Positions 9,534 through 19,113 of a stretch of 48,895 nucleotides of DNA are shown one piece after another. The notes beneath the pieces are model-generated. The model saw only the letters and a list, made by a program, of their open reading frames with translations. It did no database searches and was not told the origin of the DNA. The stretch is taken from contig JADLDI010000024.1 in the NCBI GenBank assembly GCA_020846745.1, positions 1 through 48,895 on the forward strand. Direction: 5' to 3'. Origin of the DNA: Bryobacterales bacterium (GTDB lineage: Bacteria > Acidobacteriota > Terriglobia > Bryobacterales > Bryobacteraceae). Positions within the stretch are counted from its first letter, which is position 1. Each line of letters begins with the position of its first letter. A program made the translations under genes and the position numbers.

Positions 9534-10920
9534 CGGCCGCTATCTCGACCACGGCATCGTAATGGAAGCGGACGAATCGTTGTAACTCGGCAACGAGGAT
9601 CCGCTCCTGATCGGAGTGGGCGCCGAAACCGAGGGGACCGTCTTCCTCGTCGACCAGAGGGTCGATGCCATAGGCGAGCACGCCCCTGGCTCGGAGTTGG
9701 GCGCTGTCGCTCGCGCCCGTCATCATAAAGGGGAGAACGGGGACGTTGTAGTGCTTGCGGAGCATCCTTTCGAGGGCTCGGTAGGGTTCGCTATCAACGG
9801 GGGACGGCTTGCCGTAGGGCCGTGTGGCGCCCTTGTTGACGACCTCAACCGCTGGATCGTTGATGACGCGGCGGAGTTCATCGAGGAGCGCGGGCATATC
9901 CTCGCCCGGCGCGGCGCGAACGTCGAGGATCGCCTCTGCTTCGGAGGGGATGACGTTGTAGCGGTACCCGGCGTTGATGACGTTCGGCGAGATGGAAGTG
10001 CGGAGCAAGCTGTAATGGCGCGGTTCGTTGACAGCGAAGTATTCCTGTATGGCCGGAGCCTTGACTGGGTCGAAAATGCCGTTGTAGCGGGCCGCCTGCT
10101 CGGGCGTGCTGATGGTCGCTAAGCGCTCGAAGTAAGCGCGCGTGGTGTCGTTCAGGCGCATGGGCGTTTGCCACGCGCCCACCTTAGCGACGGCTTGCGC
10201 GATGTGGACCACGGGGTTTGTGCGTAAGGGCACGGAGCCGTGTCCGGCGGGTCCGCGCGCGATAAGGCGGACGTCGTTGCGGGCCTTTTCCGCCGTGCCG
10301 ATGGTGGCGTAGCGCGTGTTGCCGCCGCGGCGCACGATACCGCCGCCGCCTTCGGCCAAAGCGATTTCGGCGTCGATTTCGGAGTAGTGATTGTTCACCA
10401 TGTAATCGATACCGAACTTCATGCCACCCTCTTCGCCGGATTCGGCCATGAAGATCACGTCACGGTCGAGCGGAACGTTCAGGCGCTTGAGAAGAAGAGT
10501 CACCATCAGGCACGCGGTCAGGTTGTCTTTGTCGTCGAGCGTGCCGCGAGCGTAGACATAGCCCTTGTCGACGGTGGCGCTGAAAGGCGGAAACGTCCAC
10601 TTCTTCGGATCGACGCTCACGACATCGGTGTGTCCCATGATGAGCAGGGGGCGCTTCTTGCCGTTGCCTTTGATGCGGGCGACAAGGTTGGGACGCTGCG
10701 GATCGAGCGCAAAGGTACGAACGGGAAGGCCCTCACGTTCAAGCGCTTTGCGAAGGTACTCGACTGCCCGGATCTCATTGCCCGGGGGGCTTGAGGTGTC
10801 GATGCGCAACAGCGCCTGGAAGTGGCCGAGGGACTCTGGGTCGAACTTGCTCCAATCGGGCTGGGTCTGGGCAGCAAGCAGCCTGGCAAAGAGGCTGGCG
10901 ATGAGAAGAAGTCGGCGCAT
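9526..10920 (-). CDS. Exported M20 family metallopeptidase
   Basis: A protein of 464 residues with a signal peptide (MRRLLLIASLFARLLAAQTQ). Zinc-site motifs of the M20 family (carboxypeptidase/succinyl-diaminopimelate desuccinylase/aminoacylase group) are in order: MGHTDVV (His97, Asp99), YARGTLDDKDN (Asp129), and ESGEEGG (catalytic Glu163 and metal ligand Glu164). A dimerisation domain insert follows (GHGSVPLRTNPVVHIAQAV), with a final His ligand in FGAHSDQERI. The export signal fits a periplasmic di- or oligopeptide hydrolase, but the exact substrate is undetermined. It is convergent with, and overlaps by 8 bases, the gene at 8388. Its start lies 40 bases from the divergent GTG of the second cytochrome gene. 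Confidence 0.9.
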   Translation of the reverse strand: MRRLLLIASLFARLLAAQTQPDWSKFDPESLGHFQALLRIDTSSPPGNEIRAVEYLRKALEREGLPVRTFALDPQRPNLVARIKGNGKKRPLLIMGHTDVVSVDPKKWTFPPFSATVDKGYVYARGTLDDKDNLTACLMVTLLLKRLNVPLDRDVIFMAESGEEGGMKFGIDYMVNNHYSEIDAEIALAEGGGGIVRRGGNTRYATIGTAEKARNDVRLIARGPAGHGSVPLRTNPVVHIAQAVAKVGAWQTPMRLNDTTRAYFERLATISTPEQAARYNGIFDPVKAPAIQEYFAVNEPRHYSLLRTSISPNVINAGYRYNVIPSEAEAILDVRAAPGEDMPALLDELRRVINDPAVEVVNKGATRPYGKPSPVDSEPYRALERMLRKHYNVPVLPFMMTGASDSAQLRARGVLAYGIDPLVDEEDGPLGFGAHSDQERILVAELQRFVRFHYDAVVEIAAAK

Positions 10921-10960
10921 CGCAATAAGGCTAGCAGAGGCATAGCTGGAGGGTCGTCAA

Positions 10961-13900
10961 GTGATAGAATCGGGTCAACCTCCTATGCGCTCAGCGTGTA
11001 TCTTCGCCATCGTTTCGTCCACTGTTATCGCTGCGCCTGTTGAGTTCAACCGCGACATACGGCCGATTCTTTCGGACAAATGTTTCTTCTGCCATGGGCC
11101 GGACCCGACCAACCGCCGGTCCAAGGTGCGGTTCGACCAGGAGGCGGGGGCGAAGCAGGACTTAGGCGGGCGTTTCGCGATCGTGCCGGGCGATTCGGCG
11201 AAGAGCGTGATGTATCAGCGCATTACGAGTGGGACGAAGGGGTTGCGGATGCCCCCGGTGCAAACCGGTTTAACGCTGACGGATCGCGAAATTGGGTTAA
11301 TCAAACAGTGGATCGACGAGGGAGCGCAATGGCAGAAGCACTGGTCATTCCTCCCTCCCAAGCAGTCGGAGCTGCCCGCAGTTGGAAAGAAAGACTGGCC
11401 TCGCAATCCGATTGACTATTTTGTACTGGCCCGGTTGGAACGCGAGGGCCTTCCCCCAACGCCTGAAGCGTCGAAGGCGACGCAACTGAGACGAGTGTCG
11501 CTGGACCTGACCGGTTTGCCGCCCACCCCCGCCGAACTGGAGGCCTTCCTGAAGAACGACTCGCCGAAGGCGTACGAAGCGGAAGTGGACCGGTTGCTGG
11601 CATCGCCGCGATACGGTGAGCGAATGGCCGCGCGTTGGCTGGATGCGGCCCGTTACGCCGACACAAACGGATACCAGACGGATGCGGAACGGTTCATGTG
11701 GCGATGGCGCGATTGGGTGATCGACGCGTTCAATAGCAATATGCGGTTCGACCGGTTCACGGTTGAGCAACTCGCCGGGGATTTATTGCCGAATCCGACC
11801 CGGGATCAGGTTATCGCGACCGGCTTCAATCGGAACCATCGCGGGAATGGCGAGGGCGGATCGATCGCGGCGGAGTTTGCGGTGGAGTATGTCGTCGATC
11901 GAGTGGAAACCACGTCCACTGTCTGGTTAGGTTTGACGATGGGTTGTACACGGTGTCATAACCACAAGTACGATCCGTTCACGCAGAAAGATTTCTATAG
12001 CCTGTACGCCTTCTTCAATAACATTCCTGAGAAAGGAAAGGTATTCAAGTACGGAAATTCGCCGCCGCTGGTGCCGGCGCCCACCCGCGAGCAGGAGCGG
12101 CGGCTAGCCGAGATCGAGGCAAAGCTGAAAGCGGCTGCGGAGGCGTTCGATGCCACCACCGCGGAACGGGCGCGCGCTCAACGCGATTGGGAAACGGCGG
12201 GACCTTCGGCCGATTGGACGTTGAAAACAAACCTGCTGTTCCAGGCTCCGGGTGGGCCGTTCGACGGCAAGTCTGCGAAAGACGCCGGCAACGTTGCACC
12301 ATACGGGTTCTACAACAGGTTTTCACTCGCGGCGTGGGTGAAACCGGGTTCGCCGAACGGCGCCGTCATCACACGGGCGAAGGATATCGAGGAAGAGGCC
12401 GGGTACGGGCTGTATCTGCGCGACGGTAAGTTACAGGGTAACTTCGTCGTCCGCTGGTTAGATGACTGCCTGCGCGTCGAAACGGAAGAGCCCATCGCTA
12501 TGAACGAGTGGACGCACGTCGCGATGACTTACGACGGGTCGCGCGTGGCGGATGGCGTCAAGATCTATGTGAACGGCAAATCAGCGAAGCTGCGCTACGT
12601 GGTAGACGACCTGAATCAGAATTTTCAGGTGAAGGAACCGCTGCGGATTGGCGGCGGAAACGGGTTGCGGTTCCACGGTGAGATAGAGGATGTCCGTGTC
12701 TATAACGACGTGCTGACGGCGCGGCAGGCGGCAGTAGTTGCGCTGAAGACACCGGTCGCAGAGATCGCCAAGGTTCCGGCGAACAAACGCACACAAGCCC
12801 AGGCGGACAAACTGGAGTGGGCGTTTCTCGACGAGTTTGGGCCGGACGGGATTCGAAAGGCGTGGAAGGAACTGAACGAAGCGCGCAGGATGCGCGAACT
12901 ATTTCTGGACAACGTGCCCACCGTGATGGTGATGCAGGAACTGCCGTATGTGCGAGATACACACGTGCTGGTTCGCGGGGCATACGATCGTCCGGGCGAC
13001 AAGGTAACCAGGGCGGTGCCCGCGTCGTTGCCGCCGCTGCCGCAGGGCGCTCCGGTGAACCGGTTGGGGCTGGCGCAGTGGATTGTTTCTCCGGACAATC
13101 CGCTTACCGCCCGAGTAACCGTGAACCGTTTCTGGCAGATGTTGTTCGGGACCGGGATCGTCAAGACCGTTGAGGATTTTGGATCGCAAGGTGAATGGCC
13201 CGTGCATCCGGAGTTACTGGACTGGCTGGCGACGGAGTTCGTGAAATCGGGGTGGGACGTGAAGCACATCATGAAAACGATCGTGATGAGCGCGACTTAC
13301 CGGCAGTCATCGCGCGCAACGCCGGAGTTAGTGCAAAAGGATCCGGACAACCGTTTACTGGCCCGTGGACCGCGATTCCGGATGGCCCCGGAGATGATCC
13401 GCGACCAGGCGCTGGCGGCGAGCGGCTTACTGGTTGAACATCTGGGTGGACCTTCGGTGAAACCGTATCAACCGGTAGGGCTGTGGAAGGAGTTATCCGG
13501 TTCGACGGATTACCAGCGGGACACCGGCGACAAGTTATATCGGCGCAGCATGTACACCTTCTGGAAACGGGCGGTGCCGCCTCCGGGACTGATGACGTTC
13601 GATTCGGCGGGACGGGAGACGTGTGTTGTCCGCGAGAATCGAACGAACACGCCGCTGCAGGCGCTGACGCTGATGAACGACGAGACGTACCTGGAAGCAG
13701 CGCGGAAAATGGCGGAGCGGATGATTCGCGAAGGTGGTACGACTCCCGTTGAACGAGTGCGGTATGGGTTTACGCTGGCTATGTCACGAGCGCCGTCGGA
13801 ACGAGAGCAGCAGGTGTTGACCGCAAGTTATCACCGAAATCTCGACCGTTACAAGACGGATCCGTCTCTGGCGGATAAGTTTCTGACGGCCGGTGAGTCA

Positions 13901-13996
13901 GAGCGAGATAAGCAGATCGACGCGACGGAAGTAGCGGCCTACGCGACCGTGGCCAGTGTGATTCTAAACCTGGACGAGACGGTGACTAAGGAGTAA
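10961..13996 (+). CDS. Exported c-type cytochrome with DUF1549, LamG-like and DUF1553 domains
   Basis: A protein of 1011 residues from GTG 10961, or 1003 from ATG 10985. GGAGGG at 10948-10953 sits 7 bases before the GTG, favouring it, while the ATG gives the cleaner signal peptide (MRSACIFAIVSSTVIAAPVE). Domains counted from the GTG: cytochrome c with CFFCH at 41-45, DUF1549 with a second CxxCH (CTRCH, 329-333), a concanavalin/LamG-like insert at about 440-590 (MNEWTHVAMTYDG, FHGEIEDVRVYND), then DUF1553 from about 690 (NPLTARVTVNRFWQMLFG). The insert suggests carbohydrate or surface binding. It is a paralogue of the gene at 2093 and is followed at once by its DUF1501 partner. The function is unproven. 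Confidence 0.9.
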   Translation: MIESGQPPMRSACIFAIVSSTVIAAPVEFNRDIRPILSDKCFFCHGPDPTNRRSKVRFDQEAGAKQDLGGRFAIVPGDSAKSVMYQRITSGTKGLRMPPVQTGLTLTDREIGLIKQWIDEGAQWQKHWSFLPPKQSELPAVGKKDWPRNPIDYFVLARLEREGLPPTPEASKATQLRRVSLDLTGLPPTPAELEAFLKNDSPKAYEAEVDRLLASPRYGERMAARWLDAARYADTNGYQTDAERFMWRWRDWVIDAFNSNMRFDRFTVEQLAGDLLPNPTRDQVIATGFNRNHRGNGEGGSIAAEFAVEYVVDRVETTSTVWLGLTMGCTRCHNHKYDPFTQKDFYSLYAFFNNIPEKGKVFKYGNSPPLVPAPTREQERRLAEIEAKLKAAAEAFDATTAERARAQRDWETAGPSADWTLKTNLLFQAPGGPFDGKSAKDAGNVAPYGFYNRFSLAAWVKPGSPNGAVITRAKDIEEEAGYGLYLRDGKLQGNFVVRWLDDCLRVETEEPIAMNEWTHVAMTYDGSRVADGVKIYVNGKSAKLRYVVDDLNQNFQVKEPLRIGGGNGLRFHGEIEDVRVYNDVLTARQAAVVALKTPVAEIAKVPANKRTQAQADKLEWAFLDEFGPDGIRKAWKELNEARRMRELFLDNVPTVMVMQELPYVRDTHVLVRGAYDRPGDKVTRAVPASLPPLPQGAPVNRLGLAQWIVSPDNPLTARVTVNRFWQMLFGTGIVKTVEDFGSQGEWPVHPELLDWLATEFVKSGWDVKHIMKTIVMSATYRQSSRATPELVQKDPDNRLLARGPRFRMAPEMIRDQALAASGLLVEHLGGPSVKPYQPVGLWKELSGSTDYQRDTGDKLYRRSMYTFWKRAVPPPGLMTFDSAGRETCVVRENRTNTPLQALTLMNDETYLEAARKMAERMIREGGTTPVERVRYGFTLAMSRAPSEREQQVLTASYHRNLDRYKTDPSLADKFLTAGESERDKQIDATEVAAYATVASVILNLDETVTKE

Positions 13997-14002
13997 GTGC
14001 CG

Positions 14003-15448
14003 ATGAACAATCTTGAGATGACCCGGCGTTACTTCTTCGGGCGAGCCGCGTCCGGCTTGGGTGTGGCGGCCCTTGGTTCGTTGTTGAGCGAGTCGGGCGT
14101 GGCGGCTACGGCAACGCCTTCGCCCGCCGGCGGTCTACCCGGAATGCCGCACTTTGCTCCGAAGGCGAAGCGGGTTATTTACCTGTTTCAGTCCGGCGGA
14201 CCTTCACAGTTGGACCTGTTCGACTATAAGCCGGAACTGTCGGACCGGTTCGGTACGGAACTGCCGGAATCGGTGCGGCGCGGGCAGCGGCTCACGGGGA
14301 TGACCGCCACGCAGGCGTCGTTCCCCACGGCGCCAACCAAGTATAAGTTTGCGCAGCACGGCCAATCGGGCGCATGGGTGAGTGAGTTACTTCCGCATTT
14401 CGCAAATGTGGTGGATCGGGTGTGCTTCATCAAGTCGATGCACACAGAGGCGATCAATCACGATCCGGCGGTGACGTTTTTCCAGACGGGATTTCAACTG
14501 GCCGGCCGGCCGTCGATCGGCGCCTGGCTGGCATACGGGCTCGGATCGGATAACAAGGACCTGCCGGCATTTGTGGTGATGGTGTCGCAGGGCTCCGGTA
14601 ACCCGGCTGACCAGCCGTTGTACGACCGGCTGTGGGGTTCGGGATTCTTGCCGACGCGGTATCAAGGCGTAAAGTTCCGGTCGATCGGCGATCCCGTTTT
14701 GCATATCAACAACCCAAAGGGCCTCGATTCGAGCGCACGGCGGAGCTTTATCGACGATGTCGTGAAGCTGAACCAAATGAAGCTGGAAGAAATCGGCGAT
14801 CCCGAGATTGAAACGCGGATTGCGCAGTACGAGATGGCGTACCGGATGCAATCCTCCGTGCCGGAGCTAATTGACGTTTCGAAAGAGCCGGCGAAGGTGT
14901 TCGAGAGTTATGGTCCGGATTCCCGCAAGCCGGGAACGTTTGCGGCGAATTGCCTGCTCGCGCGGCGGCTTACTGAGCGCGGCGTCCGGTTTGTGCAGTT
15001 ATTCCACCGCGGTTGGGATCAGCACAATAAGCTGCCGGAACAGATACCTGGACAGGCCCGCGACGTGGATCAGCCCTGTGCGGCGCTGCTGAACGACCTG
15101 AAGGAACGCGGACTACTGGAAGATACGCTGGTCGTCTGGGGCGGCGAGTTCGGACGGACAGTATATTGTCAGGGTAAACTCACGCCGGCCGATTACGGGC
15201 GCGACCATCATCCACGATGCTTCACCATGTGGATGGCCGGCGGCGGCATCAAGCCGGGCATCACCTATGGCGCGACCGACGATTATTCGTATAACATCGC
15301 GGAGAATCCGGTTCATGTTCACGACTTACACGCAACAATCCTGCATTGCCTGGGCATCGACCATCTCCGGTTGACGTTCAAGTACCAGGGGCGGCATTTC
15401 CGGTTAACAGACGTGCACGGTAAGGTCGTTAACGAACTGTTAGCGTAA
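14003..15448 (+). CDS. DUF1501 family exported protein, second copy
   Basis: A protein of 481 residues from the ATG at 14003. AAGGAG at 13988-13993 lies 9 bases upstream; a GTG at 13997 is in frame but only 3 bases from that site, so the ATG is preferred. The N-terminus has a twin-arginine signal ([20 protein letters not shown]). Family motifs are [52 protein letters not shown], and the C-terminal [20 protein letters not shown] block, closely matching the copy at 765. It starts 6 bases after the stop of the LamG-containing cytochrome gene, so the pair is one operon. DUF1501 is alkaline-phosphatase-like by fold, but its reaction is unknown. Confidence 0.9.
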   Translation: MNNLEMTRRYFFGRAASGLGVAALGSLLSESGVAATATPSPAGGLPGMPHFAPKAKRVIYLFQSGGPSQLDLFDYKPELSDRFGTELPESVRRGQRLTGMTATQASFPTAPTKYKFAQHGQSGAWVSELLPHFANVVDRVCFIKSMHTEAINHDPAVTFFQTGFQLAGRPSIGAWLAYGLGSDNKDLPAFVVMVSQGSGNPADQPLYDRLWGSGFLPTRYQGVKFRSIGDPVLHINNPKGLDSSARRSFIDDVVKLNQMKLEEIGDPEIETRIAQYEMAYRMQSSVPELIDVSKEPAKVFESYGPDSRKPGTFAANCLLARRLTERGVRFVQLFHRGWDQHNKLPEQIPGQARDVDQPCAALLNDLKERGLLEDTLVVWGGEFGRTVYCQGKLTPADYGRDHHPRCFTMWMAGGGIKPGITYGATDDYSYNIAENPVHVHDLHATILHCLGIDHLRLTFKYQGRHFRLTDVHGKVVNELLA

Positions 15449-15612
15449 GCGGCACTTGCGTTGTGCGGATGCTATGATCGGCTCCGAATGAGCCTCTCAC
15501 GCCTTCATCCACTGTTATCACTGCCGGCCGCCGCGGCAGCGCAGTTGCGTCCTCCACACCCGGCAAACCACAAACAGGTGTTTAACGATCAGGCGGCTTA
15601 GGGGCAACCGGC

Positions 15613-16590
15613 ATGCAGACCTATCGATATTCAGTCCTACTCGCCTTGGCAGGATTGGCTCAGGCGGAGGTTCATCAATACCGCCCGGCGAGCTATCAGT
15701 TAACGTTTTCATCGCAGGCGAAGCCCGCGCTGAAGGTTCGCCCGGGAGACACGGTCGTCACTACCTCGGTCGATTCCGAAGGCGGTGACGAGAATCGGAA
15801 GATCGTTGGCCCGAAATGGAATGCGTTAACAGGCCCCTTCTACGTGGAGGGTGCGAAACGGGGCGACACACTGGTGGTTCACCTGGAGAAGATTAGGTTG
15901 ACAAGCAAGCAGGGCCTGGCCTCGACCCGCATATCGGATATGGCGATCACCCCTCGCGAGTTTGTGAAAGGGCAGACGGGCGCAAAGGGCTACCAGTGGA
16001 CTTACAATCACGACGCCGGTGTTGCCACCACCGATGTAACTCCGCGGTTGGCCAAGTTACAAATGCCAGTCGCTCCATTCCCAGGGTGTATCGGCGTGGC
16101 TCCGCCGGAAGAAGAGGCGCTCTCTTCGCTCTATGCAGGTCCACATGGGGGGAACATCGATTACAACCGCCTCGTGGAAGGCACGACTGTCTATTTCCCG
16201 GTGAGTGTCGACGGGGCTTATTTCTATTTCGGTGACGGACATGCGTTTCAAGGCGACGGCGAGCCGAACGGCGGATCTGTGGAGACTCCCTTAGGCGTGA
16301 CCTTTCGCGTAGAAGTGCAGTCGGGTAGGCCGATCCCTTCGCTTAGGGCGGAGAACAACGAATTCTATATTGCGATCGGTGTTGGCAATCCACTGGACAC
16401 TGCTTTCCAACGTGCGACGGCGAACATGGTGCATTGGTTGACGAACGAGTTCGGGTTGGACAGGCAGGAGGCGCATGTGGTAATTGGGACGTCTGGACGG
16501 TATGACATCGGGTCGGTCGTGAACGAACGGGGCAATTCCGTGGGTTGCCGGGTGTCGAAGGCGATTGTCCGTCAGGTGGTTGGTAAGTAG
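15613..16590 (+). CDS. Exported acetamidase/formamidase family amidase
   Basis: A protein of 325 residues with a signal peptide (MQTYRYSVLLALAGLAQA). The mature part matches the FmdA/AmdA family: LKVRPGDTVVTTSVDSEGGDEN near residue 40, a TGPFYVEGAKRGDTLVVHLEKI block near 72, a GCIGVAPPEE segment, PHGGNIDYNRLVEGTTVYFP, and GDGHAFQGDGE with the His/Asp residues conserved in the family. Family members hydrolyse formamide, acetamide or similar small amides to the acid and ammonia; most are cytoplasmic, so the signal peptide is notable. A weak AGGGG precedes the ATG. Its stop is immediately followed by the ATG of the next gene, so the two are translationally linked. Confidence 0.88.
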   Translation: MQTYRYSVLLALAGLAQAEVHQYRPASYQLTFSSQAKPALKVRPGDTVVTTSVDSEGGDENRKIVGPKWNALTGPFYVEGAKRGDTLVVHLEKIRLTSKQGLASTRISDMAITPREFVKGQTGAKGYQWTYNHDAGVATTDVTPRLAKLQMPVAPFPGCIGVAPPEEEALSSLYAGPHGGNIDYNRLVEGTTVYFPVSVDGAYFYFGDGHAFQGDGEPNGGSVETPLGVTFRVEVQSGRPIPSLRAENNEFYIAIGVGNPLDTAFQRATANMVHWLTNEFGLDRQEAHVVIGTSGRYDIGSVVNERGNSVGCRVSKAIVRQVVGK

Positions 16591-19038
16591 ATGAGACATG
16601 TTGTTATTGCTCTCGCCCTCGGGTGTTGTGCTTATTCGCAGATATTGACGAAGCGGAATCTTGAGGCGCCGTTCTGCTATGTGCCGGGAGGTGAGCGGTC
16701 CTGGCCAATCACCCGTACAACCGTTCCGGCCGGATCAATCCTGCGCGTCGCTGCCGGCGACAGAGGGAATTTCAGGATCGAAACCACGGGGCAGGGAAGA
16801 CTCCGGATTGTTTCAAGCGACGGCCGCGAGGGTGTCATCGCCGATATTCAGGTGGACGTGTTGAAGGGGGAAAGCGTAGTCGAAACTCAGACCTTGCACA
16901 TCCGCCCGGCTCCGCCAACACGTCCAATCACTTACTACGCCGATTTCGGTGATGACCTGATAAATATCTTCGGAGCCGGTCTTGGAGGGGCGAGGGGAGG
17001 GCTGCACCACCAGCTGCGCGAAGGCGGAATCCCCTCAGGTGCAAGTCCAGTGCGAGGGCCGGATGGTGTTATCGCCTATGACAAAGAAGGCTTCGATCAG
17101 TATTTCCGTCGCCTGCAGTGCCAGGGCGTGGCGAAGGAGATTCTCTGGCTGATGCCATTTCCTTTCATTACTGACCACAGCGCGTACGACGCGCAAGACT
17201 GGAAAGAGTACAAGCAACAGGCCCTGGCTATCATCCGAAGTCCGGAACTCGGCGCGCTGGTGAGGAAGGCTGAGAAACACCTGTCTTGGGGTTGGCTGCG
17301 GGATCTGATGGTGTTGCGGCTCGACACCTCCCTACACAAAGCCTTATCGGATAGCGCGGTCGATCATGGGATCGCACTCGGTGTCAGCTATCGTCCCTTC
17401 GAGCATGCGGCGAGTAAGTACTACGAAGTTCCTGTGTTCGATGCGACCGGTAAGTTCTTGCGGTTCTATCACCCGCTCGCAACCCCATCCACCGACATGC
17501 ATCCGGACCGCGTGGGTTTCGCGCATTATCGTGAAGTTCTGCGGCGGATGGGTCGTCAAGATGATGGCGAGCTGTACGAACTGGAGTTTTCGAGCGCTCA
17601 GAACTCGGGCGCCTTTCTTGAGCGATACCGCAAAAAGCGCGATAACCTGCGAATCGTAGCTTCGCGATTTCCGCCCATTCAGGCAGATTCGTTCGTGTTG
17701 GTCAGACTGGCCCAGGGTTCTTACGATTTGATGCCTTGGGCAAAACTGCAGGCGCGTGCCGAGGCGCAACGGATCGTGCTCTCAGGCTTTCAACTCTCCC
17801 AGGATGGCGCCACGATTCGGGTGAAGGGGCTTCGCCTGCCCACTGAGTTTCCATACCTCCTGATCGACAACCCAAGCGGAGAGGCGCCGCTTGCGCTTGA
17901 TAGTGGCCGTCCCGTTCGGCTTCGCACCCGTAAGGGGGGTGAGTTAGGACGCACCGCCAATTACTTCTCACTCGCCGGCGGGTCGGCTGAATCGAAGAAA
18001 ACGCATATTGCGGGGATAACAGTTGACGGCGAGTTTCATCCCGCCTTTTTTGCGACCGAAACCGCGCTGCGCCTGACTTACAAAGCGGGTCGCTGGAAGG
18101 AACTTCGCAACGCCGTGTTGGTTGTGAACCGGGGCGAGGTGTATTCAAGCGAGATGGTGGACTACAATCTCGCGCCGGCACGCCGGAACGCGGTGCGGGA
18201 AATCGCTGCCGTCCTGAAATATCCGGCTTTTAGATTCATTTACGTGAATACGCGATCGCACACCCAGCTTGCGGCCGATAGTCGCGATGGCGTGGACGGT
18301 GTGCGACCTGCCGCCTATTACGATCCACCACGGCGCGCAACCGCGTATCTTGGCATCGATCTTGCCTATGCTCCACAAGCCGTTGCGAACGACCCTGCGC
18401 TACTGAATGCGCCTGCTGCTGAGCTTTCGAGCTTCAGCTCGGGAGAATGGTCGGGCTACTGCCAGACGGAGGATTGTCCGTACCTCTGGCGCGCAGCGAG
18501 AGTCCGCGCGGTGGCCAGCGGGGTTCGCAAGCTGGTATTCGATTTGAAGCAGACGTTTCCGGCCACGCCGATTCACGTGGTGGTGCCCGAGCGCGAAGCG
18601 GTGGCAACGGCCATGGCGGCATTTCAGCGCAGTCTCGCAGGGCAGCCGGTGTCCTATAGTTCAGGGCGGTACAACTACATTCAAAACATCGGCGAAGGCG
18701 TAACTCGGCTGGATCTCACGGGTACCGATGTTGCGCCCGTGTTGTTGGGAGTAGGTGCATTTGTATCGCCGGTGGTGCTGGAGAAGTACTTGGACACGGC
18801 GCTTGCTGATTTGCGGGCGAACCACGGGTCGAGTTTCAGAAGACCGCGAGCCATCATGTTCGAAGGCCAGTACGGCTTAAAAGATGAAGCGGGACGGCGG
18901 GCTCGCGTGCAGGCGCTTTGTGCCATGCTGGCGCGTAAGGGACAGATTGGCGAGGTGGTCCTCTATGAGGCGGCTGACTGGATTTATCGTCTTCCGTGGT
19001 CCGGATTCGACTTTCTGGACAGGTGCACGGCGCGATAG
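16591..19038 (+). CDS. Large secreted protein of unknown function
   Basis: A protein of 815 residues with a signal peptide (MRHVVIALALGCCAYSQ). After a beta-rich N-terminal region of about 110 residues comes a long central region with features of a TIM-barrel hydrolase-like fold (EILWLMPFPFITDHSAY at about 185, HGIALGVSYRPFEHAASKYY at about 255), then a beta-rich part and a C-terminal region ending in a Trp-rich tail. The text resembles no family I can name with confidence; a glycoside-hydrolase-like role is possible, but no catalytic pair is obvious. The ATG directly abuts the stop of the acetamidase gene. It is convergent with the small cytochrome gene, with a terminator between. Confidence 0.8.
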   Translation: MRHVVIALALGCCAYSQILTKRNLEAPFCYVPGGERSWPITRTTVPAGSILRVAAGDRGNFRIETTGQGRLRIVSSDGREGVIADIQVDVLKGESVVETQTLHIRPAPPTRPITYYADFGDDLINIFGAGLGGARGGLHHQLREGGIPSGASPVRGPDGVIAYDKEGFDQYFRRLQCQGVAKEILWLMPFPFITDHSAYDAQDWKEYKQQALAIIRSPELGALVRKAEKHLSWGWLRDLMVLRLDTSLHKALSDSAVDHGIALGVSYRPFEHAASKYYEVPVFDATGKFLRFYHPLATPSTDMHPDRVGFAHYREVLRRMGRQDDGELYELEFSSAQNSGAFLERYRKKRDNLRIVASRFPPIQADSFVLVRLAQGSYDLMPWAKLQARAEAQRIVLSGFQLSQDGATIRVKGLRLPTEFPYLLIDNPSGEAPLALDSGRPVRLRTRKGGELGRTANYFSLAGGSAESKKTHIAGITVDGEFHPAFFATETALRLTYKAGRWKELRNAVLVVNRGEVYSSEMVDYNLAPARRNAVREIAAVLKYPAFRFIYVNTRSHTQLAADSRDGVDGVRPAAYYDPPRRATAYLGIDLAYAPQAVANDPALLNAPAAELSSFSSGEWSGYCQTEDCPYLWRAARVRAVASGVRKLVFDLKQTFPATPIHVVVPEREAVATAMAAFQRSLAGQPVSYSSGRYNYIQNIGEGVTRLDLTGTDVAPVLLGVGAFVSPVVLEKYLDTALADLRANHGSSFRRPRAIMFEGQYGLKDEAGRRARVQALCAMLARKGQIGEVVLYEAADWIYRLPWSGFDFLDRCTAR

Positions 19039-19049
19039 CCAGTGCAAAC

Positions 19050-19089
19050 AAAAAATCGCCGGGGGGCACATGAGGTGGCCAACCCGGCG
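19050..19089 (-). terminator. Rho-independent terminator of the small cytochrome gene
   Basis: An inverted repeat, CGCCGGG at 19057-19063 and CCCGGCG at 19083-19089, is preceded on the plus strand by a run of six A residues. Read on the minus strand this is a GC-rich stem followed by a T tract, directly after the stop of the minus-strand gene at 19114. The loop is about 19 bases. Confidence 0.6.
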
Positions 19090-19113
19090 GATGTTTCGGT
19101 ACGAGCGAAAGGT

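Noticed and set aside
15488..15601. 38-codon frame before the acetamidase gene
   Set aside because: No clear ribosome-binding site, Ala/Pro/Leu-rich translation without similarity to anything I know; a leader peptide cannot be excluded but is not supported.
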